Source: Marinobacterium rhizophilum | GTDB taxonomy: Bacteria > Pseudomonadota > Gammaproteobacteria > Pseudomonadales > Balneatricaceae | Assembly: GCF_024397915.1 (NCBI RefSeq) | Contig: NZ_CP073347.1 | Location: 124,001-188,000, forward strand | Direction: 5' to 3' | DNA length: 64,000 nucleotides | Part shown: in pieces, positions 44,451 through 53,436 of the stretch | Position numbering within the stretch: the first letter of the stretch is position 1 | Layout of the letters: every line of letters begins with the position of its first letter | Notes under the pieces: generated by a model | What the model saw: the letters and a program-made list of their open reading frames with translations, nothing else | What the model was told of the DNA's origin: nothing | Database searches by the model: none | Position numbers and translations under genes: made by a program

Positions 44451-46104
44451 AGACCGTGCATTGGAAACACTAAAGTTACAGCGCCAGCGTTACCTTGAAC
44501 GCCTGCCGGCGACGGTTGCCTATCTCGGCGAGCTTGCGCAGTCCTGGGGGCAGGGGCGGCTGGATGAGCAGCGGTTCGAGGCGCTCAAACAGGGTCTGCA
44601 CCGCATTGCGGGATCGGCCGGCATCTTCGGCCTGGAGGAGCTGGGACGCGAAGCCGGCCGGCTGGAAGCGGCGATCTGTAATGGGCAGGCGCTGGAAGGA
44701 GAGGGGCGCAGGGCGCTGGTGCAGGCTGTGCTGAGCCTGGCCGCCCGCTGGCTCAGCTCCACGGAGCATTTGACCGAATCGGTCGATACGCTGGATACCC
44801 CGTCCCAGGGCGTTATGCCGACCGTCTGGCTGCTGACAGACGCGCACGCCAGCGAGCAGAGCCTGCTGGGTTCGCTGCGTCAGTATGGCTTTGACGTCAA
44901 GCGCCTGGACGGGCTGGCGGCGGCGGAAGGCGCCCTGGTATTTAGCGGGAGCGTGCACGGCGTGCTGGTGGTGGATAGCGAGCGCGTTAAACTGACGACG
45001 ACCCTGTCCGAGAGACTGCTGCAAGCCGGTGTGCCGATCGTGTTCATATCGCGCCAGGATGACTTCGAGTCCCGGCTGGAGGCAGCCAGGCTGGGGGGCT
45101 GCGCGTTTTTCGCCCGCCCGCTGGATGTCATGAAACTGGTTGAGTTGATCGATTCACGGGTCGGTGAACGCGAGGCGGAAGCCTATCGCATACTGATCGT
45201 GGATGATGACGAATTGCTGTCGCTGCACTATCAGCACGCGTTGCGTGGCGCGGGCATGCAGGCCGAAATTGAGCCTGACCCTGCCGATCTGATCAGTCGA
45301 CTGGAAACATTTCGGCCGGACCTGCTGTTGCTCGACATCAATATGCCGGGTTACAGCGGTATCGAACTGGCCACATCGCTGCGCTTTTATGAAGAGTGGA
45401 CCGGCTTGCCCATCGTGTTTTTGTCGGCGGAAGTCAACCAGGAGCGGCAGCTGCTTGCCCTGGGTCAGGGCGGGGATGACTTTATTGCCAAACCCATCTC
45501 CGAAAAGCGGCTGGTGTCGGTTGTACGGGCGCGGGCTGAACGCATGCGCCGGTTGGCGGGCCTGCGGGCTTGCGATGGCCTGACGGGACTGCTGAACCAT
45601 GTACATATCAAGGAAGCCCTTGCCGTTGAATGCATGCGTGCCATGCGGGAGCAGTCGACTTTTAGCGTGGTGATGCTGGATATAGACCATTTCAAGCAGG
45701 TTAACGATACCTATGGGCATGCCCGCGGCGACAGCGTGATTCGGGCCCTGTCGCACTTGCTGAAAACTCGCCTGCGCGGGTCGGACAAGGTCGGTCGTTA
45801 CGGCGGAGAAGAGTTTTTGGCGATCATGCCGGGCTGTCAGAAGGATGCGGCACAGCGGCAGTGTGACTGGCTGCGCGAAGCGTTCGCGGCGCTTGAATTC
45901 GAGCATGAAGGCGTCATTTTCTCCTGCACACTCAGTGCCGGCATTGCCAGCAGCGAAGACTATGAGCTGCAGCATGCGAATACGTTGCTGGAGTGCGCGG
46001 ATCAGGCGCTCTATGCCGCCAAGGACGGGGGCCGCAACCGTGTGATTGGCTGGCACCGCCAGCTGGAGCACGAAGCCGGCGCCCGGCACAGCGTCACGGG
46101 TTAA
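44440..46104 (+). CDS. HPt-REC-REC-GGDEF diguanylate cyclase
   Basis: 554 residues. HPt region with H54 (GLHRIAGSAGIFG); first receiver-like domain (about 127-240) degenerate, with LLTDA in place of the acidic pocket and Arg in place of the conserved Lys (FARPLD); second receiver (about 250-365) normal with VDDDE, D299 (LLLLDINMPGYSG) and Lys in AKPIS. The C-terminal GGDEF domain has the active site YGGEEF (455-459) and the inhibitory site RGSD five residues before it. It is the likely output of the cluster: phosphorylation should tune c-di-GMP synthesis. The ATG at 44440 lies inside the preceding gene, implying coupling. Confidence 0.9.
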   Translation: MTAKDRALETLKLQRQRYLERLPATVAYLGELAQSWGQGRLDEQRFEALKQGLHRIAGSAGIFGLEELGREAGRLEAAICNGQALEGEGRRALVQAVLSLAARWLSSTEHLTESVDTLDTPSQGVMPTVWLLTDAHASEQSLLGSLRQYGFDVKRLDGLAAAEGALVFSGSVHGVLVVDSERVKLTTTLSERLLQAGVPIVFISRQDDFESRLEAARLGGCAFFARPLDVMKLVELIDSRVGEREAEAYRILIVDDDELLSLHYQHALRGAGMQAEIEPDPADLISRLETFRPDLLLLDINMPGYSGIELATSLRFYEEWTGLPIVFLSAEVNQERQLLALGQGGDDFIAKPISEKRLVSVVRARAERMRRLAGLRACDGLTGLLNHVHIKEALAVECMRAMREQSTFSVVMLDIDHFKQVNDTYGHARGDSVIRALSHLLKTRLRGSDKVGRYGGEEFLAIMPGCQKDAAQRQCDWLREAFAALEFEHEGVIFSCTLSAGIASSEDYELQHANTLLECADQALYAAKDGGRNRVIGWHRQLEHEAGARHSVTG

Positions 46105-46122
46105 TAAAATTTCTCACAGGGC

Positions 46123-46151
46123 TTTACAGCCCGTAATCCTGCGCTTAGAAT
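46123..46151 (+). promoter_or_regulatory. Sigma70 promoter of tRNA operon 2
   Basis: TTTACA (46123-46128), a 17-base spacer, TAGAAT (46146-46151), then a GC-rich discriminator. The sequence differs from the promoter of operon 1, so only the transcribed block is duplicated. Confidence 0.88.
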
Positions 46152-46181
46152 ACGCGCCTCTTCTGGTGAAGAGGCCGCAGC

Positions 46182-46257
46182 GTCCCATTCGTCTAGTGGT
46201 CCAGGACACCGCCCTTTCACGGCGGTAACAGGGGTTCGAACCCCCTATGGGACGCCA
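46182..46257 (+). tRNA. tRNA-Glu(TTC)
   Basis: Identical to the copies in operon 1, with encoded CCA. The spacer to the next tRNA (46258-46306) is unlike that of operon 1. Confidence 0.97.
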
Positions 46258-46306
46258 TTAACGCCATCTTAAAATGGTATGAGTGCGGCAGACGCGCAAG
46301 CGTTCA

Positions 46307-46382
<76 letters not shown>

Positions 46383-46384
46383 AT

Positions 46385-46413
46385 CCTCGCAAGAGGGTGA
46401 ACCTCGCAAGAGG
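46385..46413 (+). repeat. Tandem mini-hairpins CCTCGCAAGAGG, operon 2 copy
   Basis: Same pair of GNRA-loop mini-hairpins as at 9670-9698, again with the GTGAA linker. Confidence 0.7.
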
Positions 46414-46421
46414 TGTTTTAT

Positions 46422-46497
46422 GTCCCATTCGTCTAGTGGTCCAGGACACCGCCCTTTCACGGCGGTAACAGGGGTTCGAACCCCCTATGGGACGCCA
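46422..46497 (+). tRNA. tRNA-Glu(TTC), second copy of operon 2
   Basis: Identical to the other tRNA-Glu(TTC) genes of the window, with encoded CCA. Confidence 0.97.
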
Positions 46498-46530
46498 CTT
46501 TCTGGCAGCCGCCCGGCTATCAGGAAAAAA

Positions 46531-46606
<76 letters not shown>

Positions 46607-46650
46607 AATTTTGATCTACAGACGTCCACTGGAGTCTGTAAGTCGTTGAA

Positions 46651-46673
46651 AAAGGAGCGAAAGCTCCTTTTTT
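46651..46673 (+). terminator. Rho-independent terminator of tRNA operon 2
   Basis: AAAGGAGC-GAAA-GCTCCTTT plus T run, identical to the terminator at 9937-9959. Identity between the two loci stops a few bases later, at about 9966 and 46680. Confidence 0.95.
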
Positions 46674-46804
46674 CGTTCCAGCCGAATCCACTGAATTCCG
46701 CCAACGGCCAGCCTTTTTGAGGCCAGAATTAAGGCCATACAATGCGGGTGGTGTCAGTTTCGGATTGTTAATGGGGCTGAACGGAAGCCTTGACGATCAT
46801 AGAG

Positions 46805-46822
46805 CCTAAGTCTCAGCTTAGG
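46805..46822 (+). promoter_or_regulatory. Inverted repeat overlapping the integrase ribosome binding site
   Basis: CCTAAG-TCTCAG-CTTAGG ends within the TAGGAG sequence that serves the integrase ATG at 46832. Folding of the mRNA would partly hide the ribosome binding site, or the repeat could be a protein-binding site near the element end. Confidence 0.5.
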
Positions 46823-46831
46823 AGCTATGTG

Positions 46832-48664
46832 ATGGCACTCTCCGATCTGATCATCCGTCAGGCCAAGGCCACAGGTAAAACCTACAATCTCGTCGATACA
46901 GACGGGCTGGGATTGGTCGTCTCTCCGGTTGGCGGCAAGTCTTGGCACTTTCGTTATTACTGGTTAGGCAAGCAAAAACGCATGTCGTTGGGCACCTATC
47001 CCGAGATCGGTCTGCGCCAAGCACGCGCTCTTCGTGACGAATCCCGTGCACTGCTGGCCAGCGGCATTAACCCTCATACCGAGCGAAAGCAGAAGCGCCG
47101 CGCCGTGCGCTTGGCGGCTGAGAATACGTTTGAAGCTGTCTTTTGGGTTTGGGTTGAGCACCGTCGGAAAGTGCTCAATGTCGGACGACAAAGTACCCTC
47201 TCGCAGATCCAGCGCATTTTCTGTAAGGATGTCCTGCCGAGCCTGGGTAAGATCCCTATTTACGACATCAAAAGGCCCCAATTACTGGAACTGTTGTCCA
47301 GGATTGAACAGCGCAAAGCATTTACGACCGCCGAGAAAGTCCGCGCCTGGTTCCGCCAGCTGTTTCGTTACGCATTGGTTATCGTCGATGGACTAGAAAC
47401 CAACCCTGCCTTTGATCTGGATGTTGTCGCCGTTCCCAAGCCGCCTGTCGAACATAATCCTTTTTTGCGTATGGATGAGCTCCCTGTAATGCTGCAGAAG
47501 CTGCGTACTTATCCGGGGAAGGGTCCGCAAACCCAGTTAGGGATCAGGCTGCTCTTGCTGACTGGCGTGCGGACAGGCGAGTTGCGCTCAGCCACTCCTG
47601 AGCAATTTGATCTTGAGCGTGGGTTGTGGATTATTCCGGCGCAGAACGTCAAGCAATTGCAGAACAAAATGCGCAGGTCTGGGCGACGGCCACAAGACGT
47701 ACCACCCTATATCGTACCGCTGTCCGTACAGGCCATCGAGGTAATTGACTGCCTGCTCAGCAGGGTCAAGCCGGCCCAGCATTACCTGTTCGCGCACCGC
47801 AGTGATTTTAGAAAGCGTATCAGCGAAAATACGTTAAATAGGGCGCTGCGTCAGATGGGCTTCGAAGATCGCCTTACTGGGCATGGTATCCGCGGTACGA
47901 TTTCGACCGCGCTCAATGAGGTCGGCTATCCCAAAATTTGGGTGGACGCTCAGTTGTCGCACGCGGACACTGATAAAGTCAGTGCGGCATACAACCATGC
48001 GATGCATGTCGAGCCACGTCGGCGCATGATGCAGGATTGGGCTGACCGGCTGGATATGCTGGAGCAAGGACAGGTACAGGCTGCCAGCGCTCACTTGGCG
48101 ATTCATATCGAAGGAATATCGTCGGTCAAAAGCATTGCGAACCTACCTGATACTGCGAGTCGTATGTCGGTAGTTAGTGATGAGAGTTCAGCATTGGGTG
48201 CTTCGATTGTCGTCAATTCAAACGAGGGTGGTCGGTCGATTCAGCGGCTATCGCCTTTGCCTATAGTACCGGAGCCAGTTGTGGTGCAAGAAGTCTCCGG
48301 CATTCAGCGAGAGCGCCAGGAAATGCTCGCGATATACGAGACGCCACAGAATATTCCGGTGCCCTTGTTTGCGCAACTGGCCGGAAAATCCCGTGACCAG
48401 GTTAATCGCGAGCTCAAGACTGGCAAGCTACTCGCGTTGACGATGGATAGCAGTGAGCAGCGTGTCCCGGACTGGCAGCTGGACCCGATCAAAAACAGAT
48501 TGGTTCGGGCGGTGCTCAAGCAGGTCGTAGCGGGCGATGTGTGGCAAATTTACCATGCGCTCACACAACCGTATCGGCAGTTGGATGGCAAGGCGCCGAT
48601 AGATCATGTAACCCTGGAGAACTTCCATACAGTTGCAGAAATGGTCGTTTCCCGTGCTTGCTGA
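46832..48664 (+). CDS. Tyrosine integrase, tRNA-Gly-targeting IntB13/P4-like
   Basis: 610-residue site-specific recombinase. The N-terminal arm-binding domain (DUF4102-like; GGKSWHFRYYWLGKQKRMSL, GTYPEIGLRQAR) covers about 1-90, followed by the core-binding domain and the catalytic domain with R247 (TGVRTGE), H351 and R354 (HGIR), H377 (LSHAD) and Tyr387 (AAYNHA), all present. About 200 residues beyond the catalytic domain are unusual for P4-type integrases but resemble the long IntB13 class. The ATG at 46832 follows TAGGAG, part of an inverted repeat (46805-46822). The gene sits behind tRNA-Gly and reads into the catabolic block. An IS remnant begins exactly at its stop codon. Confidence 0.93.
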   Translation: MALSDLIIRQAKATGKTYNLVDTDGLGLVVSPVGGKSWHFRYYWLGKQKRMSLGTYPEIGLRQARALRDESRALLASGINPHTERKQKRRAVRLAAENTFEAVFWVWVEHRRKVLNVGRQSTLSQIQRIFCKDVLPSLGKIPIYDIKRPQLLELLSRIEQRKAFTTAEKVRAWFRQLFRYALVIVDGLETNPAFDLDVVAVPKPPVEHNPFLRMDELPVMLQKLRTYPGKGPQTQLGIRLLLLTGVRTGELRSATPEQFDLERGLWIIPAQNVKQLQNKMRRSGRRPQDVPPYIVPLSVQAIEVIDCLLSRVKPAQHYLFAHRSDFRKRISENTLNRALRQMGFEDRLTGHGIRGTISTALNEVGYPKIWVDAQLSHADTDKVSAAYNHAMHVEPRRRMMQDWADRLDMLEQGQVQAASAHLAIHIEGISSVKSIANLPDTASRMSVVSDESSALGASIVVNSNEGGRSIQRLSPLPIVPEPVVVQEVSGIQRERQEMLAIYETPQNIPVPLFAQLAGKSRDQVNRELKTGKLLALTMDSSEQRVPDWQLDPIKNRLVRAVLKQVVAGDVWQIYHALTQPYRQLDGKAPIDHVTLENFHTVAEMVVSRAC

Positions 48665-48776
48665 GAGGCTGTAAACCAAATCGTGTAGCTGCCCATAAAT
48701 AAGAAACTTTTTCAGAAGGAGTCCTTCATGGGCAAGTCAATGGACGAAGAAAAGCTTAGTGCTCTGGCCGTGTAGC
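48663..48776 (+). mobile_element. Left-end remnant of an IS256-family insertion sequence
   Basis: After a stretch that looks like an IS left end, AAGGA and an ATG at 48729 open a frame reading MGKSMDEEKLSALAV and then a stop. MDE-KL-ALA is how IS256-family transposases begin; everything after codon 15 is missing. The remnant starts at the last codon of the integrase, and what follows is the 3' flank of the serine hydrolase gene. A deletion or rearrangement therefore removed the rest of the IS, possibly together with core genes of the island. Confidence 0.6.
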
Positions 48777-48819
48777 TGTGGCCTGCACCAGTAGGCCATG
48801 TCAAGCCGCCCTTGCTGCT

Positions 48820-50175
48820 TTAGTGATGATTCTGTTCAGTCAGAAATTCGGAGATCCTTTGATACGCCGGTAACGTTACGCAATCGTTTGCACGGTTTGC
48901 GGCGACAGGGTGTGAAGCCAGGCGCACGATGACGACGTCATTTGTCGGGTCGATATAAATATTCTGGCCGTAGACGCCGCGGGCCATGAAGCTCTTGTTG
49001 GCGTCACCTGTGACCCACCACATGCCACGGTAAGACCAGCTGCTCAGGCTCTCGTGCAGGGGGGACTCGAATGCCGCGTGGCTGTTTCCGCGCATGATGT
49101 CCGGTACGACATCCGGGTGCAGAATCTGCTCGCCCTGGTATTTGCCACCGTTTCGCAACAGTTCGGCAAAGCGTGCCAGATCGCGCAGGCTCGCATTAAA
49201 TCCGCCACCTGAGAAGGGGGTGCCGCGTTCATCGACCTGGAACTGGGCGTCGTGCTCCATGCCGATGCGACTCCAGATCCGCTCTTCAAGATAGTCGGCC
49301 ACAGACATGCCGGTAACGCGTGCAACCAGCCAGCCCACGACCTCGGTATTGGCTGTTCTGTAGGCAAACCGGTGGCCGTGTTCGCCGGCTTTCTGGACGC
49401 TCGGAAGGTACTCCAGGTAACCCGTCGGGCCTGTATAGCCTTTGGGTTTAGGCAGCGGGTTTCCGGCGGCGGAAAAGGTCCATATCTCGGATTTCGGGTC
49501 GGCGTAATTCTCGTCAAAATCGATGGCTGTTGTCATGTTCAGTAACTGCTTGACAGTGGCATCACCGAAGCCGGAGACCTTGAGTTCCGGAATATAGTGA
49601 GACACCGGCAAAGACTCGTCGAGCAGCCCCTGATGCACCAGATCCAGCGCCAGGGTGCCTGTCAGTGACTTGGTCACCGACATGACCGCATGGCGGTCAT
49701 AGTCGTTAAAGCCGCCCAGGAAGCGCTCGTAAACAACCTTGCCCTGGTGCATTACGATGATGCCGTCGGTGTAGGTCTGCCACAGAGATTCCTCCCAGCT
49801 AAGCGGCACCGTCGCACCCCAGGGTGTGATTTCCAGCGTATCGATTGACGCATCGAGCTCATATTGCAGGGTTTGTACCTGGGCAGTGCGCTTTTTCACC
49901 AGCGTGGTGGGCAGAAATTCGCTCATGTGCGCTGCGCTGTAACGCAGCGCCGGAAAGCGGAAAAAGGAGCCGTCGCTTAGCTTGATCCGTTTGTCTTCCG
50001 GTGGCGGGCTGCCCTGCATCCAGCCCATTTTCTCGGGTGCTGAGTCACGTGCAGAGATATAGTCGTCGGCGTTGTAGCCGGCGCTATAGTCGGGACAGAC
50101 AGATGCCTGCAGCGGGCTTGCCAGCACGAGCGTGGAAAACAATGCCATTGCTGGCCGGAGCTTCAAACCTTGCAT
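48820..50175 (-). CDS. Serine hydrolase of the class C beta-lactamase family
   Basis: 451 residues with an N-terminal signal peptide (MQGLKLRPAMALFSTLVLAS), so periplasmic or secreted. The catalytic S-x-x-K is in MSVTKSLTGTLALDL and the tyrosine motif in FAYRTANTEVVGWL. Overall it resembles 6-aminohexanoate-dimer hydrolase/EstB-type esterases more than true AmpC. GGGAG precedes the ATG. It is the first catabolic gene behind the integrase and IS scrap, transcribed towards them. An ester- or amide-cleaving role on a pathway substrate (for example a conjugated steroid) is inference. Confidence 0.86.
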   Translation of the reverse strand: MQGLKLRPAMALFSTLVLASPLQASVCPDYSAGYNADDYISARDSAPEKMGWMQGSPPPEDKRIKLSDGSFFRFPALRYSAAHMSEFLPTTLVKKRTAQVQTLQYELDASIDTLEITPWGATVPLSWEESLWQTYTDGIIVMHQGKVVYERFLGGFNDYDRHAVMSVTKSLTGTLALDLVHQGLLDESLPVSHYIPELKVSGFGDATVKQLLNMTTAIDFDENYADPKSEIWTFSAAGNPLPKPKGYTGPTGYLEYLPSVQKAGEHGHRFAYRTANTEVVGWLVARVTGMSVADYLEERIWSRIGMEHDAQFQVDERGTPFSGGGFNASLRDLARFAELLRNGGKYQGEQILHPDVVPDIMRGNSHAAFESPLHESLSSWSYRGMWWVTGDANKSFMARGVYGQNIYIDPTNDVVIVRLASHPVAANRANDCVTLPAYQRISEFLTEQNHH

Positions 50176-50191
50176 GACTTTTCTCCCGGTA

Positions 50192-50959
50192 TTAAAACTG
50201 ATCTGCGCGGATCATGGCATCCATGCCGCCGTCGATAAACAGAACAGTGCCGTTGATAAAGCGGGCCTGATCCGATACCAGGAACTCGACGCCTGCTGCG
50301 ATTTCATCGGGCAGACCGGCGCGCCCCAGCGGTGCCACGAAGTTTTTCACGGCTTCGCCAAAGCGGGGGTCATCCATCGAGGCCTGGTGCAGTGGGGTTT
50401 CGACCGCGCCCGGTGCGATGATGTTCAGGCGCATGCCCTGTTTGCCCCAGCTTACGGCCGTGCGGCGGCCATAGACGGTGGCAGCATACTTGGAGGCTGC
50501 GTATACGATATGGGGTGCCTGGCAGGCCTCAGCAATCTGGCATGCCTTGGCTTCATCGTTCTCGAGCATGGCTGCGGCTATGGCATGGGGGTTGGCAACC
50601 TGAGAGCTGGCAGCCACAGAGCCGATGATAACCGCATTGCCTGTGCCGCTTTGTGCCAGGGTATCCTGAAGTCCGTCGATATATTCGGTTACGCCGAAAT
50701 AGTTAACGCTTGCGATCAGTCCGCTTGAGGGCGCTGTGACACCGACGCCGGCACAGCACACCACGGCATCGAGTTTGTTGTTGCAGAGCTTCAGGGTCTG
50801 GGTGACGGCCAATTGGCGACCCTCAGGCGTGGACAAGTCTGCCTCGATATCGGCATTCACCCGGTCGACCCGGATCAGGGTGTGGCCGGCGGCCTCAAGG
50901 CGGAGGCAAACCGCCGCTCCAATACCCGAAGCGGAGCCAGTGACAGCGATAGTGGACAT
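50192..50959 (-). CDS. Short-chain dehydrogenase resembling 3-alpha-hydroxysteroid dehydrogenase/carbonyl reductase
   Basis: 255 residues, NAD(P)-dependent. Cofactor motif TGSASGIGAAV, catalytic Y-x3-K in VYAASKYAATV, and a C-terminus DGGMDAMIRADQF that closely follows the end of Comamonas HsdA as I remember it. The segment between the cofactor site and the active site (ADLSTPEGRQLAV, CAGVGVTA, SVNYFGVTE) is also HsdA-like. GAGGAG precedes the ATG. It is 16 bp upstream of the serine hydrolase gene. It would interconvert a 3-hydroxy and 3-oxo group, the entry step of bacterial steroid breakdown. Confidence 0.88.
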   Translation of the reverse strand: MSTIAVTGSASGIGAAVCLRLEAAGHTLIRVDRVNADIEADLSTPEGRQLAVTQTLKLCNNKLDAVVCCAGVGVTAPSSGLIASVNYFGVTEYIDGLQDTLAQSGTGNAVIIGSVAASSQVANPHAIAAAMLENDEAKACQIAEACQAPHIVYAASKYAATVYGRRTAVSWGKQGMRLNIIAPGAVETPLHQASMDDPRFGEAVKNFVAPLGRAGLPDEIAAGVEFLVSDQARFINGTVLFIDGGMDAMIRADQF

Positions 50960-51030
50960 GATGTCTCCTCGTAATCCATTAAGCAGTGGATTTGACTATG
51001 CAAGTTGCGCTCGGTGACTTCACCGTCCGT

Positions 51031-52353
51031 TCAGACTATGGACAAGACCGCCGGGGTCTCGGTTGCGCGCTGGACCCGGGCTACACACGCCAGCAGCAGC
51101 ATCGCTGCTGCCGTGGTGACGACCCCCAATAGCAGTGAGTAGCGCAGGGATTCAGTCCCCAGTGTGGGGACCAGCAAGTCGCTGATAAAACCGACCACCA
51201 GCGGCCCGATGCCAACGCCCAGAAGGGTGACTAGTACAGTCTGGCATGCCATCGCTACGGCACGACTTTGTGGCGGCACCAGTCGTGTGATCAGGCTAAA
51301 ACAGGGGCCAACCCACCAGACCGCGAAGAACCCGTTTATACCGCACCAGATTATGGCGGTCGGCACGGCAAAGCCGTTCAGTATCAGGGTGCTGTCTGTG
51401 GGCCAGAGCAGGTAGGCCAGCATCGCAAGGATGCCAATACCGTGGCCTATTTGCGGGATAAACAGCTGCCAGCGGGGATTGCGACTGATTAAATGATCTG
51501 CAAACCAGCCGCTGAAGAGCATGCCTGCGGCGGCTGAGCCACCGCCGACAAAGCCGGCCAGTATGCCAGCCTGCTGCAATTCAAGACCGTGACTGCGTAC
51601 CAGAAAGGTGGCATTCCACATGCCATAGGCGTTGGCACCCAGTGTGCTGACGCCACTGGCCAGTATCAGCAGACGAAAAGCTTTTAGCTGCCAAAGTGAG
51701 GCCAGGGTGGCGCGCATTCCCAGCGGCGGGCTCGCTATGCCGACCTTGTCCCAGGTGCCACGGGCGGGTTCACGAACAAAGAGCAAAAAGCACAGTGATA
51801 CCGCGACTGCAGGTATGGCAATGATAATGAAGGTCGTGCGCCAGCCATATTCTGCTACCAGCCAGGCGCCGAGGCTCATGGCGATGATGGCGGCAAAGGT
51901 CGGGGCCGAGCTGAAGCAGCTGATGGCAAAGGCACGCCGGTGCATGGGGTAGAGGTCGGCGATCAGCGAGATCGAACTGGAGCTGACAGGGGCCTCGCCG
52001 ATGGCGACCAGCATGCGCGCTACCACCAGCATGACGAAGCCTGTGGTAAAGCCGCACAGTAGGGTGGTCAGGCTCCAGATAAGGGCGCAGATGGCCAGCA
52101 GGCGAGTGCGGGACACCCGGTCGGCAAGGCGACCGGCACTCAGACCAAACAGCGCAAAAACAGCGGCAAACGCCAGGCCTGATATGAGCCCCATTGCGGT
52201 GTCGCTGGCATTGAACTCCTGCTTGATCGGCTCAATCATCACCGCCATGATCTGGCGGCCGATAAAGTTTTCTGCATACAGCAGTGTCAGCAGAAACAGC
52301 AGGCCATGGCGGCGCCAGGCCGAGGGAGAACAGACGGAGCCGGGAGTCGCCAT
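51031..52353 (-). CDS. MFS transporter
   Basis: 440 residues, 12 predicted spans. The N-terminal pattern LYAENFIGRQIMAVMIEPIKQEF and the loop motif AGRLADRVSRTRLL are those of the spinster-like MFS group frequent in catabolic gene clusters. AAGGA lies before the ATG. It sits between the HsdA-like gene and the aldolase on the same strand, and is probably the importer (or exporter of intermediates) of this pathway. Substrate not determinable. Confidence 0.88.
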   Translation of the reverse strand: MATPGSVCSPSAWRRHGLLFLLTLLYAENFIGRQIMAVMIEPIKQEFNASDTAMGLISGLAFAAVFALFGLSAGRLADRVSRTRLLAICALIWSLTTLLCGFTTGFVMLVVARMLVAIGEAPVSSSSISLIADLYPMHRRAFAISCFSSAPTFAAIIAMSLGAWLVAEYGWRTTFIIIAIPAVAVSLCFLLFVREPARGTWDKVGIASPPLGMRATLASLWQLKAFRLLILASGVSTLGANAYGMWNATFLVRSHGLELQQAGILAGFVGGGSAAAGMLFSGWFADHLISRNPRWQLFIPQIGHGIGILAMLAYLLWPTDSTLILNGFAVPTAIIWCGINGFFAVWWVGPCFSLITRLVPPQSRAVAMACQTVLVTLLGVGIGPLVVGFISDLLVPTLGTESLRYSLLLGVVTTAAAMLLLACVARVQRATETPAVLSIV

Positions 52354-52392
52354 CGCAGGAGTCCTTGCAGGTTAGGGCCAGTGAAGGGCCGG

Positions 52393-53421
52393 TCAGATCA
52401 GCCCTTTCTCCCGGGCCATGGTCAGCGCCAGGTCTTCGATCATGTCTTCCTGGCCACCGACTGTACCGCGACGGCCGAGCTCTACCAGGATGTCACGCGC
52501 GGGGATGCCGTATTTTTTCTGCGCTCGCTGAGCGAACAGCAGGAACGAAGAGTAGACGCCAGCGTACCCCAGGGTCAGGGCGTCTCGGTCCAGCCGGATC
52601 GGCTGATCCATCATCGGCACGACGATATCTTCGGCGACGTCCATGATGCTGTAAAGATCAATGCCAGTTTCGACTCCCATGCGCTTTAATACGGCAACGA
52701 ACACTTCCAGCGGGGTGTTGCCGGCCCCGGCGCCCAAGCCTGCCACGGATCCGTCAATGCGGCTGGCGCCGGCTTCAATGGCCGACAGGGAGTTGGCAAT
52801 GCCCATCCCCAGGTTGTGGTGGCCGTGGAATCCGATCTCGACATTTTGTGGCAGCTCGGCACGCAGCAGGCCGATCTTCTCGGTCACTTCGTCCGGCAAC
52901 ATATAGCCAGCCGAATCGGTGGCGTAGATGCAGTTGGCACCGTAGTTGACCATCAGCCGGGCCTGCTCGAGAATTTTTTCGGCACTGACCATATGTGCCA
53001 TCATCAGGAAACCGACGGTGTCCATTTCCATCTTCGCCGCCATACCGATGTGCTGTTCGGACACGTCTGCTTCGGTGCAGTGGGTTGCAACACGGATGGT
53101 GGATACGCCGCAATCTCTGGCCATTCTCAGGTGATTGAGGGTACCGATACCCGGTAGCTGCAGCGCCGAGATCCGGGCGTTTTTCATCTTTGGCACCACT
53201 GCCTTGAGGTACTCCTCGTCGCTGTGTGCCGGGAAGCCGTAGTTCAGTGAAGCCCCTCCTAGGCCGTCGCCGTGGGTCACTTCGATCAGGGGCATGCCCG
53301 CCGCATCCAGAGCGGTGGATACTGCAACCATTTCGTCGAGACTTATTTGGTGACGCTTGGCATGCATTCCGTCACGCAGGCTCATGTCGTGCAGCGTGAC
53401 TTTCTTTCCGTTCAAGTTCAT
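52393..53421 (-). CDS. dmpG: 4-hydroxy-2-oxovalerate aldolase
   Basis: Cleaves 4-hydroxy-2-oxo acids to pyruvate and an aldehyde in meta-cleavage pathways; 342 residues, class II (Mn) aldolase of the DmpG/BphI/MhpE/TesG group. The N-terminal TLHDMSLRDGMHAKRHQ holds metal and substrate residues, and GFHGHHNLGMGIANSL supplies the His metal ligands. The communication-domain sequence at the C-terminus is complete. It is 15 bp downstream of the acylating aldehyde dehydrogenase, with which this family forms a channelling complex. In a steroid context it would act as TesG on the ring A fragment. Confidence 0.95.
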   Translation of the reverse strand: MNLNGKKVTLHDMSLRDGMHAKRHQISLDEMVAVSTALDAAGMPLIEVTHGDGLGGASLNYGFPAHSDEEYLKAVVPKMKNARISALQLPGIGTLNHLRMARDCGVSTIRVATHCTEADVSEQHIGMAAKMEMDTVGFLMMAHMVSAEKILEQARLMVNYGANCIYATDSAGYMLPDEVTEKIGLLRAELPQNVEIGFHGHHNLGMGIANSLSAIEAGASRIDGSVAGLGAGAGNTPLEVFVAVLKRMGVETGIDLYSIMDVAEDIVVPMMDQPIRLDRDALTLGYAGVYSSFLLFAQRAQKKYGIPARDILVELGRRGTVGGQEDMIEDLALTMAREKGLI

Positions 53422-53436
53422 TGCGTTGTCTCCCGC

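Noticed and set aside
48820..50175. Antibiotic-resistance beta-lactamase
   Set aside because: Fold and S-x-x-K are of the class C family but the overall pattern is that of esterase/amide hydrolases, and the context is catabolic.
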